From assembly GCF_900112335.1 (NCBI RefSeq), contig NZ_FOLG01000005.1:172003-236002 (forward strand): a stretch of 64,000 nucleotides of DNA. The letters run 5' to 3'. Position numbers and translations under genes: made by a program. A model generated the notes under the pieces. That model was not told the origin of the DNA. It searched no databases and worked only from the letters and a program-made list of their open reading frames with translations. Positions 1 to 8,629 of the stretch are shown in pieces (the first letter of the stretch is position 1; the number at the start of each line of letters is the position of its first letter). Source of the DNA: Tropicimonas isoalkanivorans. GTDB taxonomy: Bacteria > Pseudomonadota > Alphaproteobacteria > Rhodobacterales > Rhodobacteraceae.

Positions 1-11
1 TGGGCACCGAT

Positions 12-452
12 ATGCGTTTGACCGTACGCACCAATCTCGCCATGCGCGCACTCATGTTCTGCGCGATCAATGCGGACCGTACCGTCCGGAAGGCCGAGAT
101 CGCGGAGGCGTGCAACTCGTCGGAGAACCACCTCGGCGTCGTCATCAACATGTTGGGCCAGACCGGATTCATCGAAACGACCCGAGGCCGCAACGGCGGC
201 GTCCGCCTGAAGGTCGCGCCGGAAGCCCTGAGCGTCGGGCAGGTGTTCCGCGTGTTCGAAGCGAACGTCCCCTTCGCGGAATGCTTCGCCGGGTCGGAAA
301 ACCACTGCCCCCTCACCGCAAGCTGCCGACTGCGCGGTCACCTGTCGGTCGCGCTGGAGGCCTTTTACAGCGCACTCGACGGCGTCACGCTGGCTGATCT
401 GGTCCGGGACAATTCCGGCCTGCGCACCCTGCTGGAACTCGAAACCGCCTGA
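12..452 (+). CDS. nsrR: Rrf2-family nitric-oxide-sensing repressor, NsrR type
   Basis: This 146-residue protein has the winged-helix N-terminus of Rrf2 regulators. Three cysteines at residues 91, 99 and 105 form the spacing C-x7-C-x5-C seen in NsrR proteins of the Bacillus type, where they hold a nitric-oxide-sensitive iron-sulfur cluster. IscR and RirA use other cysteine spacings. NsrR proteins repress genes for nitric oxide detoxification, such as flavohaemoglobin or nitrite and nitric oxide reductases. No such target lies to its right, so the regulated gene may lie left of the window. The start leaves only 11 bases of visible upstream sequence, so its promoter cannot be judged. Confidence 0.85.
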   Translation: MRLTVRTNLAMRALMFCAINADRTVRKAEIAEACNSSENHLGVVINMLGQTGFIETTRGRNGGVRLKVAPEALSVGQVFRVFEANVPFAECFAGSENHCPLTASCRLRGHLSVALEAFYSALDGVTLADLVRDNSGLRTLLELETA

Positions 453-537
453 TCGCCCGCCGCCGCGCGCGCATTCCCACGCCCCCACGCGAGCGCTCCC
501 GTGATACCGTCCGGCCAAACAGCACCGGAGACCGATC

Positions 538-1296
538 ATGAATCGCCTGTTCCTCGCCAGCCTGGCCTGTCTGCTGGCCCCGGCCGCGGTCGCCGCCCAG
601 ACGATCACCGGCAGCGTCACCTACCTCCAGCGCATGATGCTGCCCCCTGACGCCGTGGTGGAGATCGCCTTCGAGGACGTGTCGCTGGCCGATGCCCCCG
701 CCAGAACGCTGGCGGTCTACCGCATCCCCGAGCCGCAGGCGCCCCCCTACCCCTTCGCCTTCGCTTACACGCCATCGCAGATCGACCCGGCCAACCGCTA
801 CGGCCTGCGCGCCACCGTCCGCGTCGGCGAGAAGCTCCTGATGACGACGGACACCGCCTATCCCGTCCTGACCCACGATGGCGGGACCGAGGTCGAGATG
901 CTGCTCAAGATGGTGTCCTCGCCCGATCCCACGCCACCACCACCGGACGCCGATTTCGTCAACACGTACTGGAAACTGCTGACCCTCGCCGGCGCCCCCG
1001 TGCCGGTGGTGGAGGGCAAGCGGGAGGCGCATCTGATCCTGCACGAAGACGGCAGCTACACCGCGACCGTCGGCTGCAACATGCTGCGCGGCGGCTACGA
1101 GCTGAGCGGCGACACCGTTGCCTTCCTGGCCGGAATCACCACGCTGATGGCCTGCCCCCCGCCTCTGGATGCGCAGGAGCGGGCGCTGGTGTCCCTGCTG
1201 GAGACCGCCACGCGTCCCGCCATTTCAGGCGACGACATGACCCTGCTGGATGATGAGGGCGAGACGCTCGCGACCTTCCGCGCCGTCTATTTCTGA
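538..1296 (+). CDS. Exported YbaY-like plus META domain protein
   Basis: The 252-residue protein begins with a Sec signal peptide, residues 1 to about 20, ending in AVAA before Gln21. Residues 21 to about 125 resemble the YbaY (lipoprotein-chaperone-like) beta domain, which starts with the typical TITGSVTYLQR stretch. Residues 136 to 250 resemble a META domain (YWKLLTLAGAPV, then a Gly-Cys-Asn core at 'VGCNMLRGGYEL'). Both domains occur in stress-related envelope proteins such as HslJ. No lipobox cysteine sits at the cleavage site, so it is probably a soluble periplasmic protein. Its last 10 bases overlap the convergent HAD phosphatase gene. The function is not established. Confidence 0.8.
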   Translation: MNRLFLASLACLLAPAAVAAQTITGSVTYLQRMMLPPDAVVEIAFEDVSLADAPARTLAVYRIPEPQAPPYPFAFAYTPSQIDPANRYGLRATVRVGEKLLMTTDTAYPVLTHDGGTEVEMLLKMVSSPDPTPPPPDADFVNTYWKLLTLAGAPVPVVEGKREAHLILHEDGSYTATVGCNMLRGGYELSGDTVAFLAGITTLMACPPPLDAQERALVSLLETATRPAISGDDMTLLDDEGETLATFRAVYF

Positions 1297-2003
1297 ACGG
1301 CCGCAACCGCGCTCGCCGACGGCGGAAACCCGAACCGCGCCCAATGCACCGGCTCCAGTGACGGCACCACGGCAAGCGCGCCGGAAAAGTCCGCATCGCG
1401 CGGCCCGAAGTCGGACGGGCACACGACCACAGGAATCCCGGCAGCCCGCGCGGCGGCGAACCCGACCGGGCTGTCCTCGAAAACCAGCGCCTCCTCGGCG
1501 CGCACGTCGAGCCGCGCCAGCGCCGTCAGATACCCTTCCGGATCGGGCTTCTTGGCCGAGACGTCGCTGCCGGTAATCACCACGTCGAACATTGCCTCGG
1601 CCGGCTCCGGCAGGCACGTCCGCGCCACCTCGTCAAAGCTCGGCCGTCGCGCCGCAGTGACGATGGCGCTGAGCAGCCCTGCCTCGCGCCCCGCGGAGAT
1701 CAGCGGGCCCACGCCCGCCCGCAGGGTCAGCTTGCCAGCCGAAAGGATGCGCGCGAAGTGGCTGCGCTTGCTCTGATACACCGCGTGCAGCGTTTCCAGC
1801 TCCACCCGCTCCGCTTCCGGCAGGCGGCTCTGGAAGAACGACATCCGCTCGATGCCGCCGGAAACCGTCAGCAGCAGCCGGTTCAACTCCCCGTCCCAAT
1901 GCCAGGGCAGGCCCGCGTCGGCAAAGGCCGCGTTGAAGGCCCGGCGGTGGAGGTCTTCGGTCTCCGCCAACGTGCCGTCCACGTCGAAGATCAACGCCTT
2001 CAT
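1287..2003 (-). CDS. HAD hydrolase, CbbY/beta-phosphoglucomutase-like
   Basis: This is a 238-residue HAD-superfamily protein with the motif I sequence FDVDGTL (Asp7 nucleophile, Asp9 acid/base), motif III Lys in 'SAKKPDPEGY' and motif IV 'VFEDSPVGF'. The cap region and overall order match the CbbY group, which in proteobacteria removes the inhibitor xylulose-1,5-bisphosphate from Rubisco or acts on other sugar phosphates. It overlaps the upstream phosphoglycolate phosphatase gene by four bases, so the two are probably translated together. Rubisco genes are not in the window, so a general metabolite-repair role is equally possible. Confidence 0.85.
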   Translation of the reverse strand: MKALIFDVDGTLAETEDLHRRAFNAAFADAGLPWHWDGELNRLLLTVSGGIERMSFFQSRLPEAERVELETLHAVYQSKRSHFARILSAGKLTLRAGVGPLISAGREAGLLSAIVTAARRPSFDEVARTCLPEPAEAMFDVVITGSDVSAKKPDPEGYLTALARLDVRAEEALVFEDSPVGFAAARAAGIPVVVCPSDFGPRDADFSGALAVVPSLEPVHWARFGFPPSASAVAAVQK

Positions 2004-2668
2004 TGCGCCGCCGTCTGCCGGGCCTGTGCCTCCTTCACGATCTCCTGCAACCGGTCGAAGTGGTCGAACAGCCAGTCGTGCGGCAGGTCCTCTACCGGGG
2101 ACTTGCGGTAGCCCTCGGTGTAAAGCGCGAACGGCACCCCGGCGCGCCGGGCCGTCTCCGCATCGGTCTCGCTGTCACCGACGTAGAGCGTCGCGCCGCC
2201 GCCCAGATCCTCGATCGTGCGCAGCAGCATGTCCGGCTCCGGCTTGTGGCTGTCGATCATGCCGCCGGAGATGACGGCATCGAAGACCGGTTCCATCCCC
2301 ATGTGGCGCAGAACCGCCCGCGCCGGCTCCTGCGGCTTGTTGGTGCACAGGCCGAGCTTGTGGCCCGACGCCTTGAGCACCGCGAAGGCATCGACCACCC
2401 CGGGATAGAACACCGCCTTGTCGACGGCGAACTGGTACTCCGCAAGGAAATCGCCGTAGATCTTCGCATGGGCGTCCGGCGTCTCCTCGATGCCGCGCGC
2501 GGCCATCATGCGGCTGACGAGCACCTTCGCCCCCTCGCCCACGAAGCTGCGCACCTCCTCCAGCGTCAGCGGCGGCTTGCCCAGCTTTTGAAGAATGCTG
2601 GCCGAAACGGCCTGGATGTCCGGCGCGCTGTCGATCAGCGTGCCGTCGAGGTCGAAGACGATGTTCAT
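2000..2668 (-). CDS. gph: Phosphoglycolate phosphatase (HAD family)
   Basis: This 222-residue HAD phosphatase begins MNIVFDLDGTLIDS (Asp6 and Asp8). It has the T-N-K motif II in 'LCTNKPQEP' and 'YVGDSETDAETA' as motif IV, all typical of Gph, which hydrolyses 2-phosphoglycolate from DNA repair or photorespiration. An in-frame ATG 24 bases further upstream exists. The start at 2668 is preferred because it forms an ATGA overlap with the stop of the upstream thioredoxin-like gene and places the HAD motif at the extreme N-terminus. It forms a three-gene leftward operon with the thioredoxin-like gene before it and the CbbY-like gene after it. Confidence 0.9.
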   Translation of the reverse strand: MNIVFDLDGTLIDSAPDIQAVSASILQKLGKPPLTLEEVRSFVGEGAKVLVSRMMAARGIEETPDAHAKIYGDFLAEYQFAVDKAVFYPGVVDAFAVLKASGHKLGLCTNKPQEPARAVLRHMGMEPVFDAVISGGMIDSHKPEPDMLLRTIEDLGGGATLYVGDSETDAETARRAGVPFALYTEGYRKSPVEDLPHDWLFDHFDRLQEIVKEAQARQTAAQ

Positions 2669-3219
2669 GCGGCTTTCCATTTGATCGAGCACCCCATGGA
2701 GGGCACCTGCTCTCTCGGACCGAGCCCGGTCTCGGTCACCTGCTTCATGGCCTCGTACAGGTCCCGCCGCAAGTCGTCCGGCCCCGCCTCCCGGCGGGAT
2801 GCGTCAAGACGCCCGCGATATTGCAACTCCAGATCGGAATTGAAACCGAAGAAGTCCGGCGTGCACGCGGCATCGTAGGCCCGCGCCACCGACTGGTCCT
2901 CATCCCGCAGATAGGGGAACGGCAGCCCCCATTCCTCCGCCTTCACCTTCATGTTGTCAAAGCTGTCGGCGGGATGGGACGTGGCATCGTTGGCGCAGAT
3001 GGCCGCCACGCCGATCCCGAGCTCTTGCAGGTCCCTGCCGTCCCGCACGATCCGGTCGATCACCGCCAGGACGTAGGGGCAGTGGTTGCAGATGAAAATC
3101 ACCAGCGTGCCCTTCGGCCCGGCGATATCGGACAGGGAATAGGTCTTTCCGTCAGTGGCGGGCAGGGAAAAATCCGGCGCTTTCCAGCCGAAATCGCAAA
3201 CCGGGGGAACGGCAGCCAT
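2665..3219 (-). CDS. Thioredoxin-fold redoxin (AhpC/TSA-type domain)
   Basis: The 184-residue cytoplasmic protein has a redoxin fold with the active-site motif C44-N-H-C47 followed by PYV. The context 'LVIFICNHCPYV' is characteristic of the thioredoxin-like family often paired with small hydrolases. No signal peptide is present. It is likely a thiol-disulfide reductase or peroxidase of unknown substrate. It is the first gene of a tightly coupled operon with gph and the CbbY-like phosphatase; the stop codon overlaps the gph start. Confidence 0.8.
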   Translation of the reverse strand: MAAVPPVCDFGWKAPDFSLPATDGKTYSLSDIAGPKGTLVIFICNHCPYVLAVIDRIVRDGRDLQELGIGVAAICANDATSHPADSFDNMKVKAEEWGLPFPYLRDEDQSVARAYDAACTPDFFGFNSDLELQYRGRLDASRREAGPDDLRRDLYEAMKQVTETGLGPREQVPSMGCSIKWKAA

Positions 3220-3287
3220 GGTCGGGTCTCCTGTGATCGGTCGTCCGGCAGGGCCAGCCCGGCCCCGCGCTCATCCGGGCAAGGGAC

Positions 3288-4211
3288 TCACCCCTCGCCC
3301 TCCACGAAACGATAAAACGAACCGTCCCGCTCTGCACGCCCGAACCCGCCCGGCAGGTGGAACCCCACGAAGCGCATCTGCTCGGACGCCAACCGGTCCA
3401 TCAACGCGACGCGCGTCGCAGCGGCCATGGACTCGTCCTGATCGGAGCCCGACGGCCAGTCCGGCCGGGCGAAGGCGACGTGATGGTTGGAGATCGCATC
3501 CCCGATCACCAACAGGCTCTCGTTGCCCGAGCGGATCTCAAAAGACATGTGCCCCGGCGTGTGTCCCGGCGTCATGTAAGCGGCGACGCCCGGCAGGATT
3601 TCCTCGCCGTCGCTGAAGAAGGTCATGGCGTCCTCCATCGCCTCCAGCCGCCGCTGCGCCCCGACGGCAAAGGCCGTCCGGCCAGCGCCGATGCTGTCGA
3701 CCGTATTCGGGTCCATCCAGTAGTCCCGCTCCGCCTTGCCGAACAGGTGCTGGGCCTCGGAGAAAAACGGCTCGTCAAAATCGTCGAGCACGCCCCACAG
3801 GTGGTCCGGGTGCCCATGGGTGAAGACCACGTGCGTCACATCCTCCGGTGCCAGTCCGGCAGCGTCGAGCGCCTCCGCAATCTTGCCCGCCGTGTCCTGG
3901 AACGTGGACCCGGCGCCGGCGTCGAACAGCACCACCATGTCGTCCTTGCGCAGAAGGGTCACGTTGCATTCCGGGGTCAGCGGCGCGTTTGGCCCAATCC
4001 CATAGGGCTCCAGCACCGCACCCAGTTCGTCCGGCGGCATGGGGGCAAAGATGAAATCGGCGGGCAGCGTAAGGTGGCCGTCGCTCAGCACCTCCACCGT
4101 CGCCTCGCCGAGGTCGATCGCCGCGCGAGACCAGCCGGCCCGCAGGCCGAACGTCCCGGCGGCGGCGACCGCCAGTGCGCCCTTCAACATGCCGCGTCGT
4201 GTCAGTTCCAT
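3288..4211 (-). CDS. Tat-exported metallo-beta-lactamase-fold hydrolase
   Basis: The mature part of this 307-residue protein carries the zinc-binding motif H132-G-H134-P-D136-H137 and further His residues in 'YMTPGHTPGHM' and 'VIGDAISNHH', the standard metallo-beta-lactamase set. The N-terminus has a twin-arginine signal (TRRGMLKGALAVAAAGTFGL), so the folded enzyme is probably exported to the periplasm. A longer reading frame with an ATG at 4292 exists. The start at 4211 is chosen because it follows GGGGAGGA at a good distance and puts the twin arginines at residues 5-6. Family members include lactonases and quorum-quenching or sulfatase-like enzymes; the substrate cannot be read from sequence. 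Confidence 0.85.
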   Translation of the reverse strand: MELTRRGMLKGALAVAAAGTFGLRAGWSRAAIDLGEATVEVLSDGHLTLPADFIFAPMPPDELGAVLEPYGIGPNAPLTPECNVTLLRKDDMVVLFDAGAGSTFQDTAGKIAEALDAAGLAPEDVTHVVFTHGHPDHLWGVLDDFDEPFFSEAQHLFGKAERDYWMDPNTVDSIGAGRTAFAVGAQRRLEAMEDAMTFFSDGEEILPGVAAYMTPGHTPGHMSFEIRSGNESLLVIGDAISNHHVAFARPDWPSGSDQDESMAAATRVALMDRLASEQMRFVGFHLPGGFGRAERDGSFYRFVEGEG

Positions 4212-4316
4212 CGGGTGTCCTCCCCAGTTCCCATTCGCGCCATGCTCGCATTCAAATTCGTGAATAGCAACGGCACGGAACTGCGACTTCACCCCACGCG
4301 CGATCTGCTGCCGGGG

Positions 4317-4652
4317 TCAGGCAACGTTGGCCCCCTCCCAGTGATGGAGTTCCGCTTCGATGATGCGGCGGGCAAAGGGAGCCATACCAGCCGGGCCCGA
4401 CGCCCGGTCCTTCACATGGATACACAGGTCAGGACGGCGGGACGCGATCACGCCGATCAGATCGCCGCGGATCGTATCGTCCAGCCCCGCCCCCATGACC
4501 ACGCTTCGGATGTTTGGCTCGGCCTCCAGTTGCGCGATCACCTCGTCGCGGTTGTGCGCGCCGAGCCACTGGATCGGCAGGTCCTCCAACTCCTTCGCCA
4601 CATTGCGGATGACGTCCGGCAGGCGACCGACGAGAAGCACGACGGGTTTCAT
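4317..4652 (-). CDS. Small Rossmann-like/receiver-like protein of unknown function
   Basis: This 111-residue protein alternates hydrophobic strands and helices (VVLLVG, IRSVVMGAG, LIGVIASRRPDLCIHV), as in response-regulator receiver or Rossmann-like domains, but no clear phosphoacceptor Asp at the end of a central strand is visible. A strong Shine-Dalgarno stretch (AAAGGAGGGGGGAG) precedes the ATG. It sits alone between the exported metallo-hydrolase and rpe. I do not recognise the family and assign no function. Confidence 0.65.
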   Translation of the reverse strand: MKPVVLLVGRLPDVIRNVAKELEDLPIQWLGAHNRDEVIAQLEAEPNIRSVVMGAGLDDTIRGDLIGVIASRRPDLCIHVKDRASGPAGMAPFARRIIEAELHHWEGANVA

Positions 4653-4780
4653 CTCCCCCCTCCTTTCCGTGACACACGGCGGAGCGCCGCCCTGCGCGGC
4701 GGTCCGGGGACAAGTCTACCACGATTCGCAGCACCCCCGCGCTCCCGTGCCGGATCGACGCGCGGGAACAGGGCGTCAGG

Positions 4781-5479
4781 TCAGGCCGATTGCAGCCCGC
4801 TCTGCGCCGCGTCCCGAATGGCCCGGATATTCTCCCCGTAGGGCGCCGGATTCTCGACCGACCCGCCCTTGAAGACCGCCGAGCCCGCCACCAGCACGTC
4901 CGCGCCCGCCTTGGCCACCAGCGGGGCCGTCTCCGGGGTGATGCCGCCGTCGACCTGGATGTGGATCGGCCGGTCGCCGATCATTTGCCGCAGCCGCCGC
5001 ACCTTGTCCACCTGCGAGGCGATGAACTTCTGCCCGCCGAAGCCGGGGTTGACGGTCATCACCAGCACCATGTCCACAAGGTCCAGCAGGTACGCCACGT
5101 CCTCCAGCCCCGTCCCGGGATTGAGCGACAGCCCCGCCTTGCAGCCCGCCGCGCGAATGGCCTGCAACGTGCGGTGGATGTGCGGGCCGGCCTCCAGATG
5201 GGCGGTGATGATATCGCTGCCCGCCTCGGCGAAGGCGTCGATGTAGGGGTCCACCGGCGCGATCATCAGGTGCACGTCCATCACCGTCGACACATGCGGC
5301 CGGAACGCCTTCACCGCCGGCGGGCCGAAGGTGATGTTGGGGACGAAATGGCCGTCCATCACGTCCACATGCACCCAGTCGGCGCCCTGCGCCTCGATGG
5401 CCCGGATCTCCTGCCCGAAGTTGGCGAAATCCGCCGACAGGATCGACGGGGCGATTTTGATGGACCGGTCGAAGGCCAC
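4781..5479 (-). CDS. rpe: Ribulose-phosphate 3-epimerase
   Basis: The 232-residue TIM-barrel enzyme interconverts ribulose-5-phosphate and xylulose-5-phosphate in the pentose phosphate and Calvin pathways. Diagnostic motifs are '[15 protein letters not shown]', '[13 protein letters not shown]' (metal-binding His and Asp), 'VHLMI', '[12 protein letters not shown]' and 'VDGGI'. The frame stays open to an ATG at 5536, but that stretch lies inside the transcription terminator of gap. The GTG at 5479, preceded by GGGAGGG, is therefore the likely start. It lies downstream of gap on the same strand, separated by the terminator, so it is probably transcribed mostly on its own. Confidence 0.93.
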   Translation of the reverse strand: MAFDRSIKIAPSILSADFANFGQEIRAIEAQGADWVHVDVMDGHFVPNITFGPPAVKAFRPHVSTVMDVHLMIAPVDPYIDAFAEAGSDIITAHLEAGPHIHRTLQAIRAAGCKAGLSLNPGTGLEDVAYLLDLVDMVLVMTVNPGFGGQKFIASQVDKVRRLRQMIGDRPIHIQVDGGITPETAPLVAKAGADVLVAGSAVFKGGSVENPAPYGENIRAIRDAAQSGLQSA

Positions 5480-5494
5480 GGCCACCCTCCCTTC

Positions 5495-5531
5495 AAACAA
5501 AAAGCAGGGTGCGTGATACCACGCACCCTGC
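5495..5531 (-). terminator. Rho-independent terminator after gap
   Basis: A perfect 12-bp stem (GCAGGGTGCGTG pairing with CACGCACCCTGC, loop of four bases) is followed on the minus strand by TTTTTGTTT. It lies 53 bases beyond the gap stop codon and before the rpe start. Confidence 0.92.
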
Positions 5532-5584
5532 CACATTCAATCGGGCATCCTGTCCGCGGGCGTACCGGCGGACAGGGCGCCGCA

Positions 5585-6586
5585 TCAGATGAGCTTGCCC
5601 ATCGCAACGGCGGTGTCGGCCATGCGGTTGGAGAAGCCCCATTCGTTGTCGTACCAGCTCAGCACGGAGCAGAGCGTGCCGTCCATGACCTTCGTCTGGT
5701 CGAGGTGGAAGATCGACGAATGCGGGTCGTGGTTAAAGTCCGACGACACGTTCTTGTACTCAGTGTAGCCCAGAACGCCTTTCATCGGGCCGTCCGCGGC
5801 CGCCTTGACGGCTTCGTTGATCTCTTCGACCGACGTGGCGCGCTTGGCGATGAACTTCAGGTCCACGACCGACACGTTCGGCGTCGGCACGCGGATGGCG
5901 AAGCCGTCCAGCTTGCCGTTCAGGTCCGGCAGAACCAGACCCACGGCTTTCGCGGCGCCGGTGGAGGTCGGGATCATGGAGAGCGCCGCGGCGCGGGCGC
6001 GGTAGAGATCCTTGTGCAGCGTGTCGAGCGTCGGCTGGTCACCGGTGTAGGAGTGGATGGTGGTCATCATCCCCTTCTCGATGCCGATGGCGTCATTGAT
6101 CGCCTTGGCGAACGGCGACAGGCAGTTCGTAGTGCAGGACGCGTTGGACACGACCAGGTCTTCGGCGGTCAGGGTGTCGTCGTTCACGCCGTAGACGATC
6201 GTCTTGTCGGCATTGGCGCCGGGGGCCGAGATCAGCACGCGCTTGGAGCCGTTCTCAAGGTGCAGCGCAGCCTTGTCGCGGGCGGTGAAGATGCCGGTGC
6301 ATTCGAGCGCCACGTCCACGTCGCCCCAGGGCAGTTCCTTGGGGTCGCGCAGGGCGGTCACCTTGATCGGGCCACGGCCGACGTCGATGGAGTCTTCGGT
6401 GGTTTTCACCTCTCCCGGGAAACGTCCGTGCACCGAGTCGAACCGGATGAGGTGCGCGTTGGTCTCGACCGGACCCAGGTCGTTGATCGCCACGACTTCG
6501 ATATCGTCACGCCCGTTCTCGACGATCGCGCGGAGAACGTTGCGTCCGATACGGCCGAAACCATTGATGGCTACTTTGACTGTCAT
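5585..6586 (-). CDS. gap: Glyceraldehyde-3-phosphate dehydrogenase, type I
   Basis: The 333-residue enzyme oxidises glyceraldehyde-3-phosphate to 1,3-bisphosphoglycerate in glycolysis or the reverse in gluconeogenesis. It shows the N-terminal NAD-binding motif GFGRIGR (residues 9-15), the active-site motif S-N-A-S-C151-T-T-N-C, the 'HSYTGDQ' region and the C-terminal '[12 protein letters not shown]'. The length fits the family exactly. GAGGAA precedes the ATG. A strong terminator follows, and a long region without genes lies upstream, so it is likely monocistronic. Confidence 0.97.
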   Translation of the reverse strand: MTVKVAINGFGRIGRNVLRAIVENGRDDIEVVAINDLGPVETNAHLIRFDSVHGRFPGEVKTTEDSIDVGRGPIKVTALRDPKELPWGDVDVALECTGIFTARDKAALHLENGSKRVLISAPGANADKTIVYGVNDDTLTAEDLVVSNASCTTNCLSPFAKAINDAIGIEKGMMTTIHSYTGDQPTLDTLHKDLYRARAAALSMIPTSTGAAKAVGLVLPDLNGKLDGFAIRVPTPNVSVVDLKFIAKRATSVEEINEAVKAAADGPMKGVLGYTEYKNVSSDFNHDPHSSIFHLDQTKVMDGTLCSVLSWYDNEWGFSNRMADTAVAMGKLI

Positions 6587-7189
6587 GGTCAGTTCCTCAT
6601 TTCACAAATGTGACATTGCGGCAGCGACGACAGGTTCGGCCGGAATGCCGGAATGCGGGTGAAGTTTCCGCGCCGTTGCGCGGTCCCCACGCGTGGTCAT
6701 ACTCATTGAGACCGCTTTGTCACCCGGCAATTCCGCCCACCCAGCTTGGCCGGGCCGCAACACTGGCGCCTTGTATCGCTCCCCGCACCGATTGACCATG
6801 CCCCGCCGCGTAGGACCGCTCCCGCCCGCCGCGACCGCCCCACCGGGCACACGGCAAAGAGCCCGTCGCCTCAAGGGCTTCCGGCAGGCCAATATTGCTT
6901 GGGGTTACGGGGCACGCTCAGCCGCAGCCGGCCCCTCTGCTAGCCGCATCGCCGCCCGCTGGCGCCCTGCCGCTCGCGCAAAGAAACCCCACTTGGCGGG
7001 GCAAAAGACCGCCGCGAGAGGCGGAAACGGACGGCGGTAGCGCTCGCATTGGCGTCAATCTGCCACGCCTCGGAGCGGCCGGATACGCGCGGCAAACCGG
7101 CGGGTTGCCGGTCTGCGCCCCCCGTGCGGGTGACATGGGTCTGCTCCCGCCCCATCTGAGTCGCCGTCGCCTTGGTGGAATGACCGCGC
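6587..7189. other. Long region without recognisable gene
   Basis: About 600 bases upstream of gap hold no reading frame with a recognisable protein or convincing ribosome-binding site. It must contain the gap promoter. A perfect 8-bp hairpin (GGCAAACC and GGGTTGCC, three-base loop) lies near 7090-7110 with no adjacent T-run, so it is not a terminator on either strand. The function of this stretch is unknown. Confidence 0.5.
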
Positions 7190-7227
7190 AAAAAACTGCC
7201 GCCTTGCCGGTTAGGGCAAGGCGGCAG
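7190..7227 (-). terminator. Rho-independent terminator after the phasin gene
   Basis: A perfect 13-bp stem (CTGCCGCCTTGCC with GGCAAGGCGGCAG, six-base loop) is followed on the minus strand by six T residues. It lies 80 bases beyond the stop of the leftward phasin gene. Confidence 0.9.
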
Positions 7228-7308
7228 CCAGGGCCTCGGCTCATCTTCCGGATCTGCGCGCGCGCCGCCCCTTTCGGGTCCTCCCCGGCTCGCGCACCGG
7301 TCGGTAGC

Positions 7309-7659
7309 TCAACTACCGTCGGACCTGCCCGTCAACTGGTCCAGCACCTCCTGGTTCAGGCGGATGAGCCTGCCCGTTTCGGCGCTGTACTGGTCGAAGG
7401 CGGTCTTGAGATACCGGCCCTGAATCTCCCTCAACTCGATCGGGTCCCGACACTGCAAGATCTCCTGCTGGGTCTCTATGTCCGCCCGTATCCTTTCACT
7501 CACGAACTGCGTCACCTCGGCGGAAATATCGGACATCGCACTCACCCATACAGGACTCATCCACGCCAGGGCGCCGCCACCGGCCAGCGGCCAGCCCTCG
7601 AACATGCCCTTGACCCACTCCGCGTCGGTCGCAGGGGAACTCTTCGCATGCGCTGTCAT
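7309..7659 (-). CDS. Phasin-family protein
   Basis: The 116-residue protein is mostly helical and amphipathic, with a central stretch 'VTQFVSERIRADIETQQEILQCRDPIELREIQGRYLKTAFDQYSAETGRL' (given here only to show its phasin_2 character: the Q-E-I-L-x-C-x-D-P signature and a Tyr/Phe-rich helix), matching alphaproteobacterial phasins that coat polyhydroxybutyrate granules. The frame opens earlier, at 7800, but the ATG at 7659 follows a GGGGAGGG ribosome-binding site and gives the usual family length. A perfect FNR-type box lies 83 bases upstream. It is followed by a strong terminator, so it is likely a single-gene unit. Confidence 0.8.
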   Translation of the reverse strand: MTAHAKSSPATDAEWVKGMFEGWPLAGGGALAWMSPVWVSAMSDISAEVTQFVSERIRADIETQQEILQCRDPIELREIQGRYLKTAFDQYSAETGRLIRLNQEVLDQLTGRSDGS

Positions 7660-7741
7660 CTCGCGCCCTCCCCGGCCACGATTTCCAGTGCGCCTGTCCC
7701 GAGCTGCTCCCGCACCATGACGCAGGGGAAATGGCCGCGCA

Positions 7742-7755
7742 TTGATTGAAATCAA
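7742..7755. promoter_or_regulatory. Perfect FNR/FnrL-type box
   Basis: The 14-bp site TTGAT-TGAA-ATCAA matches the FNR/FnrL consensus TTGAT-N4-ATCAA exactly. It lies between the divergent phasin and L25 genes, 83 bases from the phasin start and 131 bases from the rplY start, so oxygen control of either is possible. Confidence 0.7.
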
Positions 7756-7885
7756 TGTCCCTCCCACAGTTCGCCACCAGCCCCGATTAGACCTTTCCAA
7801 AAAGGCGAATCCCGCCTATAGGGCACGTTCGAAAACAACCTGGGCATACACCCTTGGAGGATGCCCGCAATTCAGGAGACGACCA

Positions 7886-8512
7886 ATGGCTGGTGAGATT
7901 CCAGATCTTCACGCCACGGTGCGCACGGGGACAGGCAAGGGGGCCGCTCGTCAAGCACGCCGTGAGGGGCTTGTGCCCGGCATCGTGTATGGCGGGGGCG
8001 AAGACCCCGTGGCAATCAACCTTCCCTTCAACGCCCTGCTGAAGCGCCTCAAGGCGGGCCGCTTCCTTTCGACCCTCTTCAACATGAAGGTCGACGGAAT
8101 GGACGACGTCCGCGTCATCTGCCGCAGCGTGCAGCGCGACGTGGTGAAGGACCTGCCGACCCACGTCGATTTCATGCGCCTGCGCCGGACCTCGAAGGTC
8201 AACCTCTTCATTCCCGTCGAGTTCACCGACGAGAAGGACTGCCCCGGCCTGAAGCGCGGCGGCGTGCTCACCGTGGTGCGCCCGGAAGTCGAACTGGTGG
8301 TGACCGCCGGCGACATCCCCGAAAAGGTGGAGATCTCCCTGGCCGGGCTCGAGATCAACGACCACCTGTCGATTTCGATGGCGAACCTGCCCGAAGGCAG
8401 CAAACCCACGATCGACCGCGACTTCATCATCGCATCGATCTCCGCGCCCTCCGGCCTTGCGGCCAGCAGCAGCGGCGGAGAGGACGAGGACGAGGGCTCC
8501 GAAGAGGAGTGA
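7886..8512 (+). CDS. rplY: 50S ribosomal protein L25/Ctc (long form)
   Basis: The 208-residue protein is the two-domain Ctc-type L25, which binds 5S rRNA at the central protuberance. The N-terminal L25 domain (residues 1-95) includes '[22 protein letters not shown]'-type core residues. The C-terminal TL5 domain spans about 100-190. The acidic tail ([12 protein letters not shown]) is common in alphaproteobacterial members. The frame is open from 7742, but ATG at 7886 follows CAGGAG and places the conserved N-terminus correctly. A terminator lies 53 bases downstream. Confidence 0.95.
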   Translation: MAGEIPDLHATVRTGTGKGAARQARREGLVPGIVYGGGEDPVAINLPFNALLKRLKAGRFLSTLFNMKVDGMDDVRVICRSVQRDVVKDLPTHVDFMRLRRTSKVNLFIPVEFTDEKDCPGLKRGGVLTVVRPEVELVVTAGDIPEKVEISLAGLEINDHLSISMANLPEGSKPTIDRDFIIASISAPSGLAASSSGGEDEDEGSEEE

Positions 8513-8565
8513 TCGGCCCCGCGGCAGCGGCCCGGTTTCAGGGCGCGCCGCATCTCGGTTCAATT

Positions 8566-8606
8566 CGGCTCCGGCGATCAGGCATCGCCGGGGCCGTTTT
8601 CTTTTC
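8566..8606 (+). terminator. Rho-independent terminator after rplY
   Basis: A 13-bp stem (CGGCTCCGGCGAT with ATCGCCGGGGCCG, one wobble pair) is followed by TTTTCTTTT on the plus strand. Confidence 0.9.
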
Positions 8607-8629
8607 TCGCCGCCCCTACGCGCCGGCGC

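Noticed and set aside
4790..6613. A 607-codon open frame on the plus strand
   Set aside because: It is antisense to rpe and gap and repeats low-complexity His/Arg/Val-rich sequence. It results from high GC and codon bias.
7085..7115. Hairpin GGCAAACC/GGGTTGCC as a terminator
   Set aside because: No T-run follows on either strand, and no gene ends nearby in a fitting orientation.
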